Assembly: GCF_021725675.1 (NCBI RefSeq)
Contig: NZ_JAKJPO010000013.1
Span: 1-63,136, forward strand
Source of the DNA: Marilutibacter chinensis
Lineage (GTDB): Bacteria > Pseudomonadota > Gammaproteobacteria > Xanthomonadales > Xanthomonadaceae
Reading direction: 5' to 3'
DNA length: 63,136 bases
Position 1 is the stretch's first letter. Every line of letters begins with the position of its first letter. The translations under genes were made by a program, and so were the position numbers. Shown piece by piece: positions 1-7,902 of this stretch. The notes under the pieces are model-generated. The model was not told where the DNA came from and did not search any database. It saw only the letters and a list, made by a program, of their open reading frames with translations.

Positions 1-50
1 CGCTTCACCCTCCGCCACCGGCAATCGCCTAAGTGCCCGAGGGAGCCGCT

Positions 51-80
51 CATCATACAGCAGTTTTCAGGGCCGTCAAC
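51..80 (-). promoter_or_regulatory. Leftward sigma70-type promoter, copy 1
   Basis: Read on the minus strand there is a -35 box TTGACG (74-79) and a -10 box TATGAT (52-57) separated by 16 bases, close to consensus. The expected start lies near base 45 and transcription would leave the window on the left. The sequence after the -10 is GC-rich. The gene it serves is outside the window. Confidence 0.6.
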
Positions 81-149
81 ACCTTTTCACACCCCGTTTC
101 CTGCCTCCCCGCCACCGTTCAGCTCGCACCTCACCGCCAGCGGGCCGCG

Positions 150-179
150 CATCTTACAGCAACTCCCCAGACCGTCAAC
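150..179 (-). promoter_or_regulatory. Leftward sigma70-type promoter, copy 2
   Basis: This is a near-duplicate of the promoter at 51-80, placed 99 bases upstream in the same direction: TTGACG (173-178), a 16-base spacer and TAAGAT (151-156). It is followed by a GC-rich discriminator (GCGCGGCCC), a feature often seen at stable-RNA promoters. Two tandem promoters of this type suggest a strongly expressed gene, perhaps a tRNA or rRNA, just left of base 1; that is inference. Confidence 0.55.
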
Positions 180-370
180 CGCCCGCTGAAAACCGCCTCC
201 AATACGCCCCCACAACCACTCACATCCCGATGCGGGGCGCGCATTGTGCACAGCCATTCCGGCTTTGGGAAGAGGCTCAATGCGGCAGTCTCTTCTGCAG
301 GACACGGGCGTCTTGACCTCGCCGCGACACTGGCGGATGGTCGGGCTCCATTCCCCCCCTTGAAACCGTC

Positions 371-865
371 ATGCCCATGCGCCGCGACCGATCCAACCCC
401 CTCCCATTGCTGGCCGTTGCCGCTGTCCTTGCGGCGGGCCTGGCATTGCCCGGTTGCGCGACCGAGAACGGTGCATGGGTCGAGCTCGGCGGGGCACGCT
501 ATGAGGTCGAGATCGCCAACGACGATCAGGAGCGCGCCCGGGGATTGATGTTCCGGGACAGGCTGGCAGAAGGCAGCGGGATGCTGTTCATCCACGAGCG
601 CGAGGAGATGCAGTCGTACTGGATGAAGAACACGCGGATCCCGCTCGACATCCTCTATTTCGACAGCGCTCGCCGGCTGGTTTCGCAGCAGCGCGACGTG
701 CCGCCATGTTCGCTGGGCAACGGCTGCCCGCCGTATCCGAGCAGCGCGCCGGCGCGTTACGTCCTCGAGCTCAACGCGGGCGAAGCGGCGCGGCTGAAAC
801 TGGAGGATGGGGCGACGTTGCTGTTCGGACCTGCCGTCGAGCAGGAAGCCGGCGCAGACGACTGA
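371..865 (+). CDS. DUF192 family lipoprotein
   Basis: A 164-residue protein with a lipoprotein signal sequence: basic N-terminus, hydrophobic core and lipobox LPGC with the cysteine at residue 29. The rest matches the DUF192 fold, with the hallmark stretches ERARGLMFRD and YWMKNTRIPLDILYFD and a C-terminal YVLELNAG segment. DUF192 proteins are small beta-barrel domains of unknown biochemical role. Residue 30 is Ala, so outer-membrane sorting is expected. A second in-frame ATG lies at 377. It stands alone, with the rubredoxin gene convergent downstream. Confidence 0.85.
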   Translation: MPMRRDRSNPLPLLAVAAVLAAGLALPGCATENGAWVELGGARYEVEIANDDQERARGLMFRDRLAEGSGMLFIHEREEMQSYWMKNTRIPLDILYFDSARRLVSQQRDVPPCSLGNGCPPYPSSAPARYVLELNAGEAARLKLEDGATLLFGPAVEQEAGADD

Positions 866-913
866 TCGGATCCGCTTGAGCGGATACGTTCCGTCGCTGC
901 TGCAACTGCCGGC

Positions 914-1105
914 TCAGGCCGGCACCATCTCGAAGTCGTCCTTGGTGACGCCGCAGTCCGGGCAGGTCCAGGTGTCGGGCACGTCCTCCCAGCGCGTGCC
1001 GGGCGCGATGCCTTCCTCGGGGAGTCCCTCGGACTCGTCGTAGATGAAGCCGCAGACAACGCACATCCACGTGCGGTAGGGCGCGGTGACTTCGGAAACG
1101 GACAT
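914..1105 (-). CDS. rubA: Rubredoxin
   Basis: A 63-residue iron protein with the two rubredoxin knuckles CVVCG (Cys15, Cys18) and CPDCG (Cys48, Cys51), which hold one Fe in a Cys4 site. The aromatic core, including the WEDVP..W segment, is present. Rubredoxins pass single electrons in the cytoplasm, for example to alkane or fatty-acid hydroxylases or oxygen reductases; no partner enzyme is in the window. The longer open frame upstream runs into thiE on the opposite strand and is not credible. The start chosen has no clear Shine-Dalgarno. It is divergent from thiE with ~66 bases between starts. Confidence 0.93.
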   Translation of the reverse strand: MSVSEVTAPYRTWMCVVCGFIYDESEGLPEEGIAPGTRWEDVPDTWTCPDCGVTKDDFEMVPA

Positions 1106-1171
1106 GAGCGGATAATGTATGGATGACAGAGCCGCATTGTCCCACGGATGCGGCCATGAAGAAGCCGAGCC

Positions 1172-1810
1172 ATGAATTCGACTCCGCCAGCCTCCGTCCG
1201 CCCCCGCCGCGGCGTCTACGCAATCACGCCCGACTGCACGGACACCGTACAGCTGCTGCAGCGCGTCGAGCCCGTGCTCGATGCTGGCATCGTCTGGCTG
1301 CAGTACCGAAACAAGACGGCGTCGCCGGCGCTGCGGCGCATGCAGGCTTCGGCGTTGCAGCCCGCATGCCGCGCCCGCGGCGTCGCGCTGATCGTCAACG
1401 ACGACTGGCGACTCGCAACGGAGATCGGAGCCGACGGCGTACACCTGGGCGAGGACGACGGCGACATCGCGCAGGCGCGCGCGGCACTCGGTCGCCATGC
1501 CCTGATCGGCGCGTCCTGCTACGACGATGCCGGCCGCGCGATCGCCGCGGTGAATGCCGGTGCTTCCTATGTGGCTTTCGGCGCATTCTTCCCCTCGCCG
1601 ACCAAGCCCCGGGCGCGTCGCGCCGATCCGGCACTGCTGGGCCATGTCGCCGCGCTGGGCGTAGCGCGGGTGGCGATCGGTGGCATCACTCCGGACAATG
1701 CGCGCTCGATCGTCGCCGCCGGCGCCGATCTCATCGCGGTGATCAGCGGCGTGTTCGACGCTCCCGATCCCGCCCGCGCGGTGAACGCCTACCGCGCCTG
1801 CTTCGATTGA
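1172..1810 (+). CDS. thiE: Thiamine phosphate synthase
   Basis: Joins HMP pyrophosphate and thiazole phosphate to give thiamine phosphate, the late common step of thiamine synthesis. The 212-residue TIM-barrel protein shows the family signatures [20 protein letters not shown], the [11 protein letters not shown] loop and a phosphate-binding AIGGIT. Length fits the family. It lies 43 bases before hemL on the same strand, so the two are probably cotranscribed, an arrangement common in gammaproteobacteria. No THI box is visible upstream, unlike thiC in this window. Confidence 0.93.
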   Translation: MNSTPPASVRPRRGVYAITPDCTDTVQLLQRVEPVLDAGIVWLQYRNKTASPALRRMQASALQPACRARGVALIVNDDWRLATEIGADGVHLGEDDGDIAQARAALGRHALIGASCYDDAGRAIAAVNAGASYVAFGAFFPSPTKPRARRADPALLGHVAALGVARVAIGGITPDNARSIVAAGADLIAVISGVFDAPDPARAVNAYRACFD

Positions 1811-1853
1811 GTCACGCATTTCCCTTCGTTATTCCACGCGGACACCCCACACC

Positions 1854-3152
1854 ATGAACCACGAACGCTCACACGCCCTGTTCACCCGCGCCCAGGCGCT
1901 GATACCCGGCGGCGTCAACTCGCCGGTACGCGCGTTCAAGTCGGTCGGCGGCGAGCCCTTCTTCGCACAACGCGCGGAGGGAGCCTACCTGTTCGACGTC
2001 GACGGCAACCGCTATGTCGACTACGTCGGCTCGTGGGGGCCGATGATCGCCGGTCACGCCCATCCCGAAGTGCTGGCGGCGGTCGAAGGCGCGATGCGCA
2101 ACGGCCTGAGTTTCGGCGTGCCAAACGCGCTCGAGGTCGAGATGGCCGAGGCGATCACCCGGATCGTGCCGAGCTGCGAGATGGTGCGCATGGTCAACTC
2201 CGGTACCGAGGCGACGCTGTCGGCGATCCGGGTCGCCCGCGGTGCGACCGGGCGCAGTCGCATCGTCAAGTTCGAAGGCTGTTATCACGGCCATGGCGAC
2301 AGCTTCCTGGTGAAGGCCGGCAGCGGAGTGATGACGCTTGGCCTGCCGAACTCGCCCGGGGTGCCCGACGCGCTCGCCGACCTGACGATGACGATCCCGT
2401 ACAACGACTTCGATGCGGCGACGAGGCTGTTCGACGAGATCGGCGACGAGATCGCCGGCCTGATCATCGAACCGATCGTCGGCAACGCGAATTGCATCCT
2501 GCCGCGCGAAGGCTATCTGCAGCACCTGCGCGCACTGTGCACGAAGCATGGCGCCGTGCTTATCTTCGACGAGGTGATGACCGGCTTCCGCGTCGCGCTG
2601 GGCGGGGCGCAGCAGCGTTACGAGGTCACGCCCGATCTGAGCACCTTCGGCAAGATCATCGGCGGCGGCATGCCGGTCGGCGCCTACGGCGGCCGCCGCG
2701 AGCTGATGGCACAGGTCGCGCCGAGCGGGCCGATCTACCAGGCCGGAACGCTCAGCGGCAATCCGGTCGCGATGGCCGCGGGGCTGGCGACGCTCGAGCT
2801 GATCCAGGCGCCGGGCTTCCACGATGCGCTTGAACGCCGTACCCACCAGCTCTGCGACGGCCTGGAGGCAGCGGCGCGCGAGGCCGGAGTCGCCTTCCAC
2901 ACCACCCGCGCACCGGGCATGTTCGGCCTGTATTTCCGCGAGGGACCGGTGGAGACGTTCGAAGACGCGAAGGCGTCGGATGCCGGCAAGTTCGGACAGT
3001 TCTTCCACGCGATGCTGGAGCGCGGGGTGTACCTGGCGCCGTCGGCGTTCGAGGCCGGCTTCATGTCGGCGGCGCATGGCGACGCCGAGATCGCGCACAC
3101 GATCCTGGCCGCGCGCTCGGCATTCGCCGAGGTCGCGCAGGCGGCCCGGTAA
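1854..3152 (+). CDS. hemL: Glutamate-1-semialdehyde 2,1-aminomutase
   Basis: Converts glutamate-1-semialdehyde to 5-aminolevulinate, the last step of the C5 route into haem. The 432-residue class III PLP enzyme has the signatures [41 protein letters not shown] and the PLP lysine K267 in [14 protein letters not shown]. It is full length for the family. It follows thiE closely and probably shares its transcript. Convergent with the aminotransferase gene that ends at 3322. Confidence 0.97.
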   Translation: MNHERSHALFTRAQALIPGGVNSPVRAFKSVGGEPFFAQRAEGAYLFDVDGNRYVDYVGSWGPMIAGHAHPEVLAAVEGAMRNGLSFGVPNALEVEMAEAITRIVPSCEMVRMVNSGTEATLSAIRVARGATGRSRIVKFEGCYHGHGDSFLVKAGSGVMTLGLPNSPGVPDALADLTMTIPYNDFDAATRLFDEIGDEIAGLIIEPIVGNANCILPREGYLQHLRALCTKHGAVLIFDEVMTGFRVALGGAQQRYEVTPDLSTFGKIIGGGMPVGAYGGRRELMAQVAPSGPIYQAGTLSGNPVAMAAGLATLELIQAPGFHDALERRTHQLCDGLEAAAREAGVAFHTTRAPGMFGLYFREGPVETFEDAKASDAGKFGQFFHAMLERGVYLAPSAFEAGFMSAAHGDAEIAHTILAARSAFAEVAQAAR

Positions 3153-3321
3153 CGCGGCGCGACCCGCCGACATTCGCGACGGATCTCAGCTCGCGCCACG
3201 CCCTCAAGAGTCGTCCACGCCGGCGCGTGATGCGACAAGAGCGGACTAAACCGCGAGGAACCCTCCGGCGAGAGTCCGATTGCGGCTTGCTCCACTGCTA
3301 CGGCCGCTGTAGCTAAGGGGT

Positions 3322-4548
3322 TCAGCCGGCGGCGAAGTCGCGCAGCGCGGCGTGCAGGCGGGCCATGCCATCGGCGACATCGGCATCGCCGATGTTCAAC
3401 GCCGGCACGAAGCGCAGCACGTCCGGGCCGGCCTGCAGCAGCAGCAGGCCATGGCCGACACAGCGGTCGAGAATCTCGGCCGCCCTTCCCGTGTGCTCGG
3501 CCCGCAGCTGCGCCCCGATCATCAATCCACGTCCGCGGATCTCGGCGAACAGGCCGAGTTCGGCATCGATGTCCGCCAGCGACGCGCGGATCGCCGCAGC
3601 CTGACGCCCGACATTGGCCTGCAGGGCCGTGGACGACAGTTCCCGCAGGACTGCGCGGGCGACCGCGGCCGCCATCGGATTGCCGCCGAAGGTGGTGCCA
3701 TGGGCGCCGAACTGCAGTGTCTCGCTGGCCTTCGGGCCGGCCAGCATCGCGCCGATCGGCATGCCCCCGCCGAGCGCCTTGGCCAGGGTGACCACATCGG
3801 GTACCACGCCGTAGCCCTCGCACGCGAACAGATGGCCGGTACGGCCCATCCCGCACTGGATCTCGTCGAGCATCAGCAGCGCGCCGTGGCGATCGCACAG
3901 CGCACGCAGACCCTGAAGGAACGCATCCGTCGCCGGCGTCACCCCGCCCTCACCCTGGACCGGCTCGACCAGCACGGCACAGACGTCGCCGGCCGCCATC
4001 GCCGCCTCGGCCGCGGCCAGATCATTGAAGTCGCTGTAGCGGAAGCCGGCCGGCAGCGGCTCGAAACCTTCCTGGTATTTGGGCTGCGCGGTCGCGGTCA
4101 CGGTCGCCAGGGTGCGGCCGTGGAAACTGCCGCGGAAGGTGAGGATCACGCGCTGTTCCGGTGGACGGCCCTGCGCCGCGGCCCAGCGACGGGCCAGCTT
4201 GATCGCCGCCTCGTTGGCTTCGGCGCCGGAGTTGCACAGGAACACGCGGCGGGCGAAGCCGCTGGCCTCGACCAGTTCCTGCGCCAGCCGCAGCGGCGGT
4301 TCGCTGACGAACACGTTGCTGGTGTGCCAGAGCCGTTGCGCCTGCGCGGTCAGCGCCTCGATCAGGACCGGATTGGCATGACCGAGCGCGTTGACCGCGA
4401 TGCCGCCGCCGAAGTCGATGTACTCGCGGCCGTCGATGTCGAAGATGCGCGAACCCTGACCGTGGTCGAGGACGATCCGACGCGGCCGGTAGACCGGCAC
4501 GTAGTAGTCGTCGGCGAGGGCGCAGAGGGCATCGTTGGAGGCGGACAT
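3322..4548 (-). CDS. argD: Acetylornithine aminotransferase-type class III aminotransferase
   Basis: A 408-residue PLP enzyme with the ArgD/AstC pattern: FGGGIAVNALGH near the N-terminus, NSGAEANEAAIKLAR, FHGRTLATV, DEIQCGMGRTG, and the PLP lysine K257 in TLAKALGGGMPIG. ArgD transaminates acetylornithine (and succinyl-DAP), AstC works in arginine breakdown; the sequence alone does not decide between them. Starts further upstream are possible in frame (for example at 4578), but the ATG at 4548 matches the usual N-terminus. No arginine genes adjoin it. Confidence 0.85.
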   Translation of the reverse strand: MSASNDALCALADDYYVPVYRPRRIVLDHGQGSRIFDIDGREYIDFGGGIAVNALGHANPVLIEALTAQAQRLWHTSNVFVSEPPLRLAQELVEASGFARRVFLCNSGAEANEAAIKLARRWAAAQGRPPEQRVILTFRGSFHGRTLATVTATAQPKYQEGFEPLPAGFRYSDFNDLAAAEAAMAAGDVCAVLVEPVQGEGGVTPATDAFLQGLRALCDRHGALLMLDEIQCGMGRTGHLFACEGYGVVPDVVTLAKALGGGMPIGAMLAGPKASETLQFGAHGTTFGGNPMAAAVARAVLRELSSTALQANVGRQAAAIRASLADIDAELGLFAEIRGRGLMIGAQLRAEHTGRAAEILDRCVGHGLLLLQAGPDVLRFVPALNIGDADVADGMARLHAALRDFAAG

Positions 4549-4655
4549 GGGCGTGGACGGCAGGGACGGAATGCGCATTCTCGCCGATCGCGCGACCGGA
4601 TGCGGCACGAGACGCCCCTCGATATGCGTCACAATCACGTGACCGGAGGATGCCG

Positions 4656-5528
4656 ATGCGCCTGTTACTCGCCCCGCAGCTGAACCCCGCCACCGAAACC
4701 GGCTGGCGACGGACCTGGTTCGACATCATCTACCGCCACGATACGCCGCCGTCGCGGAACTTCGACTTGATCCTCGTCGTCGCGATCCTCGCCAGCGTGC
4801 TGGTGATCATGTTCGACAGTGTGCCTCGGTTCCACGAACGCCACGCCCGGGCGCTGTATCTGGTCGAATGGGCATTCACCGCGCTGTTCACCCTCGAGTA
4901 CGCGCTGCGGCTGGTGGTGGTGCGCAGACCGCTGCGCTACGCGCTGAGCGCCTGGGGGCTGATCGACCTGCTGTCGATCCTGCCGACCTACCTTTCTCTG
5001 CTGCTGCCGGGCAGTCAGAGCCTGCTGGTGGTGCGGATCCTGCGCATCCTGCGGCTTTTCCGCATCCTCAAGCTGACCCAGTACGTCGAGGAAAGCGGCA
5101 TCCTGATCCGGGCGCTGTGGCGCAGCCGCCGCAAGATCTTCGTTTTCCTGTGCGCGATCATGACCGTGGTCGTGATCTTCGGCGCATTGATGTACCTGAT
5201 CGAGGGACCTGAGCACGGTTTCACCAGCATTCCGACCGGGATGTACTGGGCGATCGTGACGATGGCGACGGTCGGCTACGGCGACATTTCGCCGGCGACG
5301 GTCCCCGGCCGCTTCTTCGCGTCGATCCTGATCCTGATCGGCTACAGCGTGATCGCGGTTCCGACCGGCATCTACACCGCCGAGCTCGCCAGCAGCCTGC
5401 GCGAGGCCTCCGGCATGCCCGGCCACCACGACGCGCGCGGCTGCCCCGAATGCGGCCTGGAAGGCCACGACCCCGACGCACTGCACTGCCGGGGCTGCGG
5501 CGTCAGACTTCCAGCACCGATGGGGTGA
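4656..5528 (+). CDS. Voltage-gated potassium channel with C-terminal zinc ribbon
   Basis: A 290-residue six-helix ion channel subunit. Visible parts: S1 about 37-53, an S4-like segment at 127-139 with Arg/Lys every third residue (VRILRILRLFRILK), a pore helix, and the K+ selectivity filter TVGYGD at 205-210, followed by S6. After S6 there is a short cytoplasmic tail with two Cys pairs, CPEC at 263 and CRGC at 278, that looks like a zinc ribbon. The ATG at 4656 is preferred to that at 4650 because the GGAGG at 4645-4649 touches the first and is well spaced from the second. It is monocistronic. Confidence 0.9.
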   Translation: MRLLLAPQLNPATETGWRRTWFDIIYRHDTPPSRNFDLILVVAILASVLVIMFDSVPRFHERHARALYLVEWAFTALFTLEYALRLVVVRRPLRYALSAWGLIDLLSILPTYLSLLLPGSQSLLVVRILRILRLFRILKLTQYVEESGILIRALWRSRRKIFVFLCAIMTVVVIFGALMYLIEGPEHGFTSIPTGMYWAIVTMATVGYGDISPATVPGRFFASILILIGYSVIAVPTGIYTAELASSLREASGMPGHHDARGCPECGLEGHDPDALHCRGCGVRLPAPMG

Positions 5529-5656
5529 GTCGGAGGCGTTCGCGAACCACCGGCTCGCAGTTTGGTGAACGCCCCGGTCGCGACGCGACTCCGGCCGCAC
5601 AACGACCACGCGGCCCAGGCGAACGCCCAGCGGCGCGGCACCAGGCCCTGAATCCA

Positions 5657-6076
5657 CTACCAGCTTCCGGTGTTCGGCATCGACGCCCACGGCTCGGCCG
5701 GCGTCAGCGGCTCGCCCTTCTGCAGCAGTTCGATCGAAATGCCATCGGGCGAGCGCACGAAGGCCATGTGGCCGTCGCGCGGCGGGCGGTTGATGGTGAC
5801 GTCCATACCCTGCAGGTGCGCGCACAACGCATAGATGTCGTCGACCGCGAAGGCCAGATGGCCGAAGTTGCGCGCGTCGCCGTAGTCCTCATCGTCATAG
5901 TTCCAGGTCAGCTCGACCTCGGCCTCCGGGTTCTCGGGTGCACCGAGATAGACCAGGGTGAAGCGGCCCTGCGGCACGTCCTTGCGCCGGGTCTCGCGCA
6001 AGCCCAGGCCGTCGCGGAAGAACTTCAGGGAGGCGTCGAGGTCGCGGACGCGGACCATCGCGTGCAGATATTTCAT
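5657..6076 (-). CDS. gloA: Lactoylglutathione lyase (glyoxalase I, VOC fold)
   Basis: A 139-residue VOC-superfamily protein. The four expected metal ligands of glyoxalase I are in place: His5 (LHAMVRV), Glu55 (VELTWN), His73 (FGHLAF) and Glu116 (SIELLQ). This set and the short bacterial length suggest the Ni-type glyoxalase I that turns the methylglyoxal-glutathione adduct into S-lactoylglutathione. It lies just downstream of a short-chain dehydrogenase gene on the same strand (38 bases) and may be cotranscribed with it. Confidence 0.88.
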   Translation of the reverse strand: MKYLHAMVRVRDLDASLKFFRDGLGLRETRRKDVPQGRFTLVYLGAPENPEAEVELTWNYDDEDYGDARNFGHLAFAVDDIYALCAHLQGMDVTINRPPRDGHMAFVRSPDGISIELLQKGEPLTPAEPWASMPNTGSW

Positions 6077-6114
6077 CGTGTCGTCCGGAATCGTGGGAAA
6101 TGTTGATGCGTTGA

Positions 6115-6930
6115 TCAGAGGAACAGATCGGGCAGCAGCGGATGCCCTGGTTCGACCGCGTAGGCGTCGAGATCGGCGCCCCCGGCCTCGCCCAGCACCT
6201 CGTCGTCGATCAGGAAGCGGCCGAAGAAGCCCGCCGCCGGTCGAACCAGTACCGCGTGCGCCGCGTCGCCCATGATCTCGGGGCGTCGGCAGGCCCTGGG
6301 CTCTACGCCGGGAATCATCCGGATTGCATCGGTGGCGATCACCGTGCGCGGCCACAGTGCGTTGATCGCGATGCCCTGTGGACCGAACTCGGCGGCCAGG
6401 CCGATCGTCAGCAGGCTCATGCCCATCTTCGCGTAGGTGTAGGCCACGTGCGGCCCCCACCACTTCGGATCCAGGCTCGGTGGCGGCGACAGCGTCAGCA
6501 CGTGGGGGTTGGCCGCTTCGCGCAGGTGCGGCAGGCAGGTCTGGGTGCACAGGAAGGTGCCGCGCGCGTTGACCTCCTGCATCAGGTCGTAGCGCTTCAT
6601 CGGCGTGTCCAGCGCGCCGCGCAGCCAGATCGCGCTGGCATTGTTCACCAGGATGTCGAGGCCGCCAAAGGCATCGACGGTCGCGGCCACCGCCGCGCGG
6701 ACCTGCTCCTCGTCGCGGATGTCGCACTGCACCGGCAGCGCGCGACCGCCGGCGGCCTCGACCTCGGCCGCGACACTGTGGATGGTGCCCGGCAGCTTGG
6801 GATTGGGCACGCCTGACTTGGCGACGATCGCGACGTTGGCGCCGTCGCGGGCGGCGCGCAGGGCGATTGCGCGGCCGATCCCGCGCGAGGCGCCGGTGAT
6901 GAACAGGGTCTTGCCTTGAAGGGAGGACAT
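6115..6930 (-). CDS. Short-chain dehydrogenase/reductase (HSDL2-like)
   Basis: A 271-residue Rossmann-fold oxidoreductase: cofactor motif TGASRGIG at 12-19, NNAS at 96-99, and the catalytic Tyr164/Lys168 pair (YTYAK). The HPHVLTLSPP-type stretch and the WPRTVIATDA segment are typical of the hydroxysteroid dehydrogenase-like 2 subgroup, whose substrates are mostly unknown in bacteria. It precedes gloA on the same strand. Confidence 0.87.
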   Translation of the reverse strand: MSSLQGKTLFITGASRGIGRAIALRAARDGANVAIVAKSGVPNPKLPGTIHSVAAEVEAAGGRALPVQCDIRDEEQVRAAVAATVDAFGGLDILVNNASAIWLRGALDTPMKRYDLMQEVNARGTFLCTQTCLPHLREAANPHVLTLSPPPSLDPKWWGPHVAYTYAKMGMSLLTIGLAAEFGPQGIAINALWPRTVIATDAIRMIPGVEPRACRRPEIMGDAAHAVLVRPAAGFFGRFLIDDEVLGEAGGADLDAYAVEPGHPLLPDLFL

Positions 6931-7005
6931 CGGACACCAGACGGTGGGGGACCGCCAAGAGCCTAACGCGTCAACGCGTCCGCGGCAGCCGTCTATCCCG
7001 GATCC

Positions 7006-7656
7006 TCAAGGCTTGGGCCCCTGCCCCTCGTTGTCCTCCCACTTCAGCAGGCGCCGGGTGACGAAGCGGTAGACCGGCTTGCCGGTCGCGAACCAGGCCT
7101 CGCGGACCCAGGAGTGCCGCTTGAGTACGCGCCGCTCGACCGGGGTCAGTGCCTCGGGACAATAGGTGCGCTTGTGCTTGAGCAGATGGCGCAGGTCCTC
7201 GCGGGCAAGCAGGCGCATCCAGCGCGAACGCGGATCGCCGCGCACCGCAAGCTGGAAATCGATGATGCCGGGGCGACCATCGGCCAGCACCAGCCAGTTG
7301 GCCTCCTTGGCCAGATCGTTGTGGGCGACGCCCCGCCGGTGCAGCGCCTGCAACAGGCGCCGCGCCTCGCGGAAATAGGCGAGGTCGCCCCGCGGCGGGC
7401 GCTGGTACATCGCCGCGCCATCCATGTAGCTGCGATCGAGCCGGCGCCCGTCCCAACCCAACAGCTGCGGCACCGCCTCGAGCCCGGTCACGGCCTGCAG
7501 GCCGCGCGCCTCGCGCCGGGCCAGCCACCAGGCAGGCAGCCGCAGCCACAGCGGCACGTGAGCCAGGTCGCGGCGGACGAACAGCCCACGTTCGCCGCGC
7601 ATCAGGGCGATGCGGCCGAAACTGTCGGACTTGAGCGCGGAAACTTCGATCGACAT
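7006..7656 (-). CDS. Small RIO/lipopolysaccharide-kinase-like protein kinase
   Basis: A 216-residue kinase-fold protein. The catalytic loop HNDLAKEANWL (His112-Asn113-Asp114) and the metal-binding IIDF at 131-134 correspond to the HxDxxxxN and DFG motifs of RIO and Kdo-kinase-like families; the N-terminal lobe is short. Substrate unknown: candidates are lipid A core sugars or a protein. The ATG at 7656 is preferred to a TTG at 7662. No obvious operon partner; the divergent neighbour starts at 7903. Confidence 0.75.
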   Translation of the reverse strand: MSIEVSALKSDSFGRIALMRGERGLFVRRDLAHVPLWLRLPAWWLARREARGLQAVTGLEAVPQLLGWDGRRLDRSYMDGAAMYQRPPRGDLAYFREARRLLQALHRRGVAHNDLAKEANWLVLADGRPGIIDFQLAVRGDPRSRWMRLLAREDLRHLLKHKRTYCPEALTPVERRVLKRHSWVREAWFATGKPVYRFVTRRLLKWEDNEGQGPKP

Positions 7657-7902
7657 GACCAAAGTCTAAGCCCGGCGGCGCCCGGCCGGAGCCTGCCGCG
7701 GTCATCCGGGCGCGAGCGACCACTTTCCGCCGCCCCTTCCGGCGGGCCCGGCGCGTCGCAGCGCCGCTTCAGGTCCTGCGGCCGCATGCATCGGCATTCC
7801 GTGGCGTCCGCCGGCTGCGCACGGTATCAAGTGTGGCGCGGCGTGCCTCGATCGGATCGAAGACCCTAGGGCATTGCCAGGTCCGTCCCCCATAATCCGT
7901 AG

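Noticed and set aside
33..548. Open frames in the first 500 bases on both strands
   Set aside because: They overlap the DUF192 gene in other frames, have no ribosome-binding site and no recognisable domain; the region is better explained as promoter DNA.
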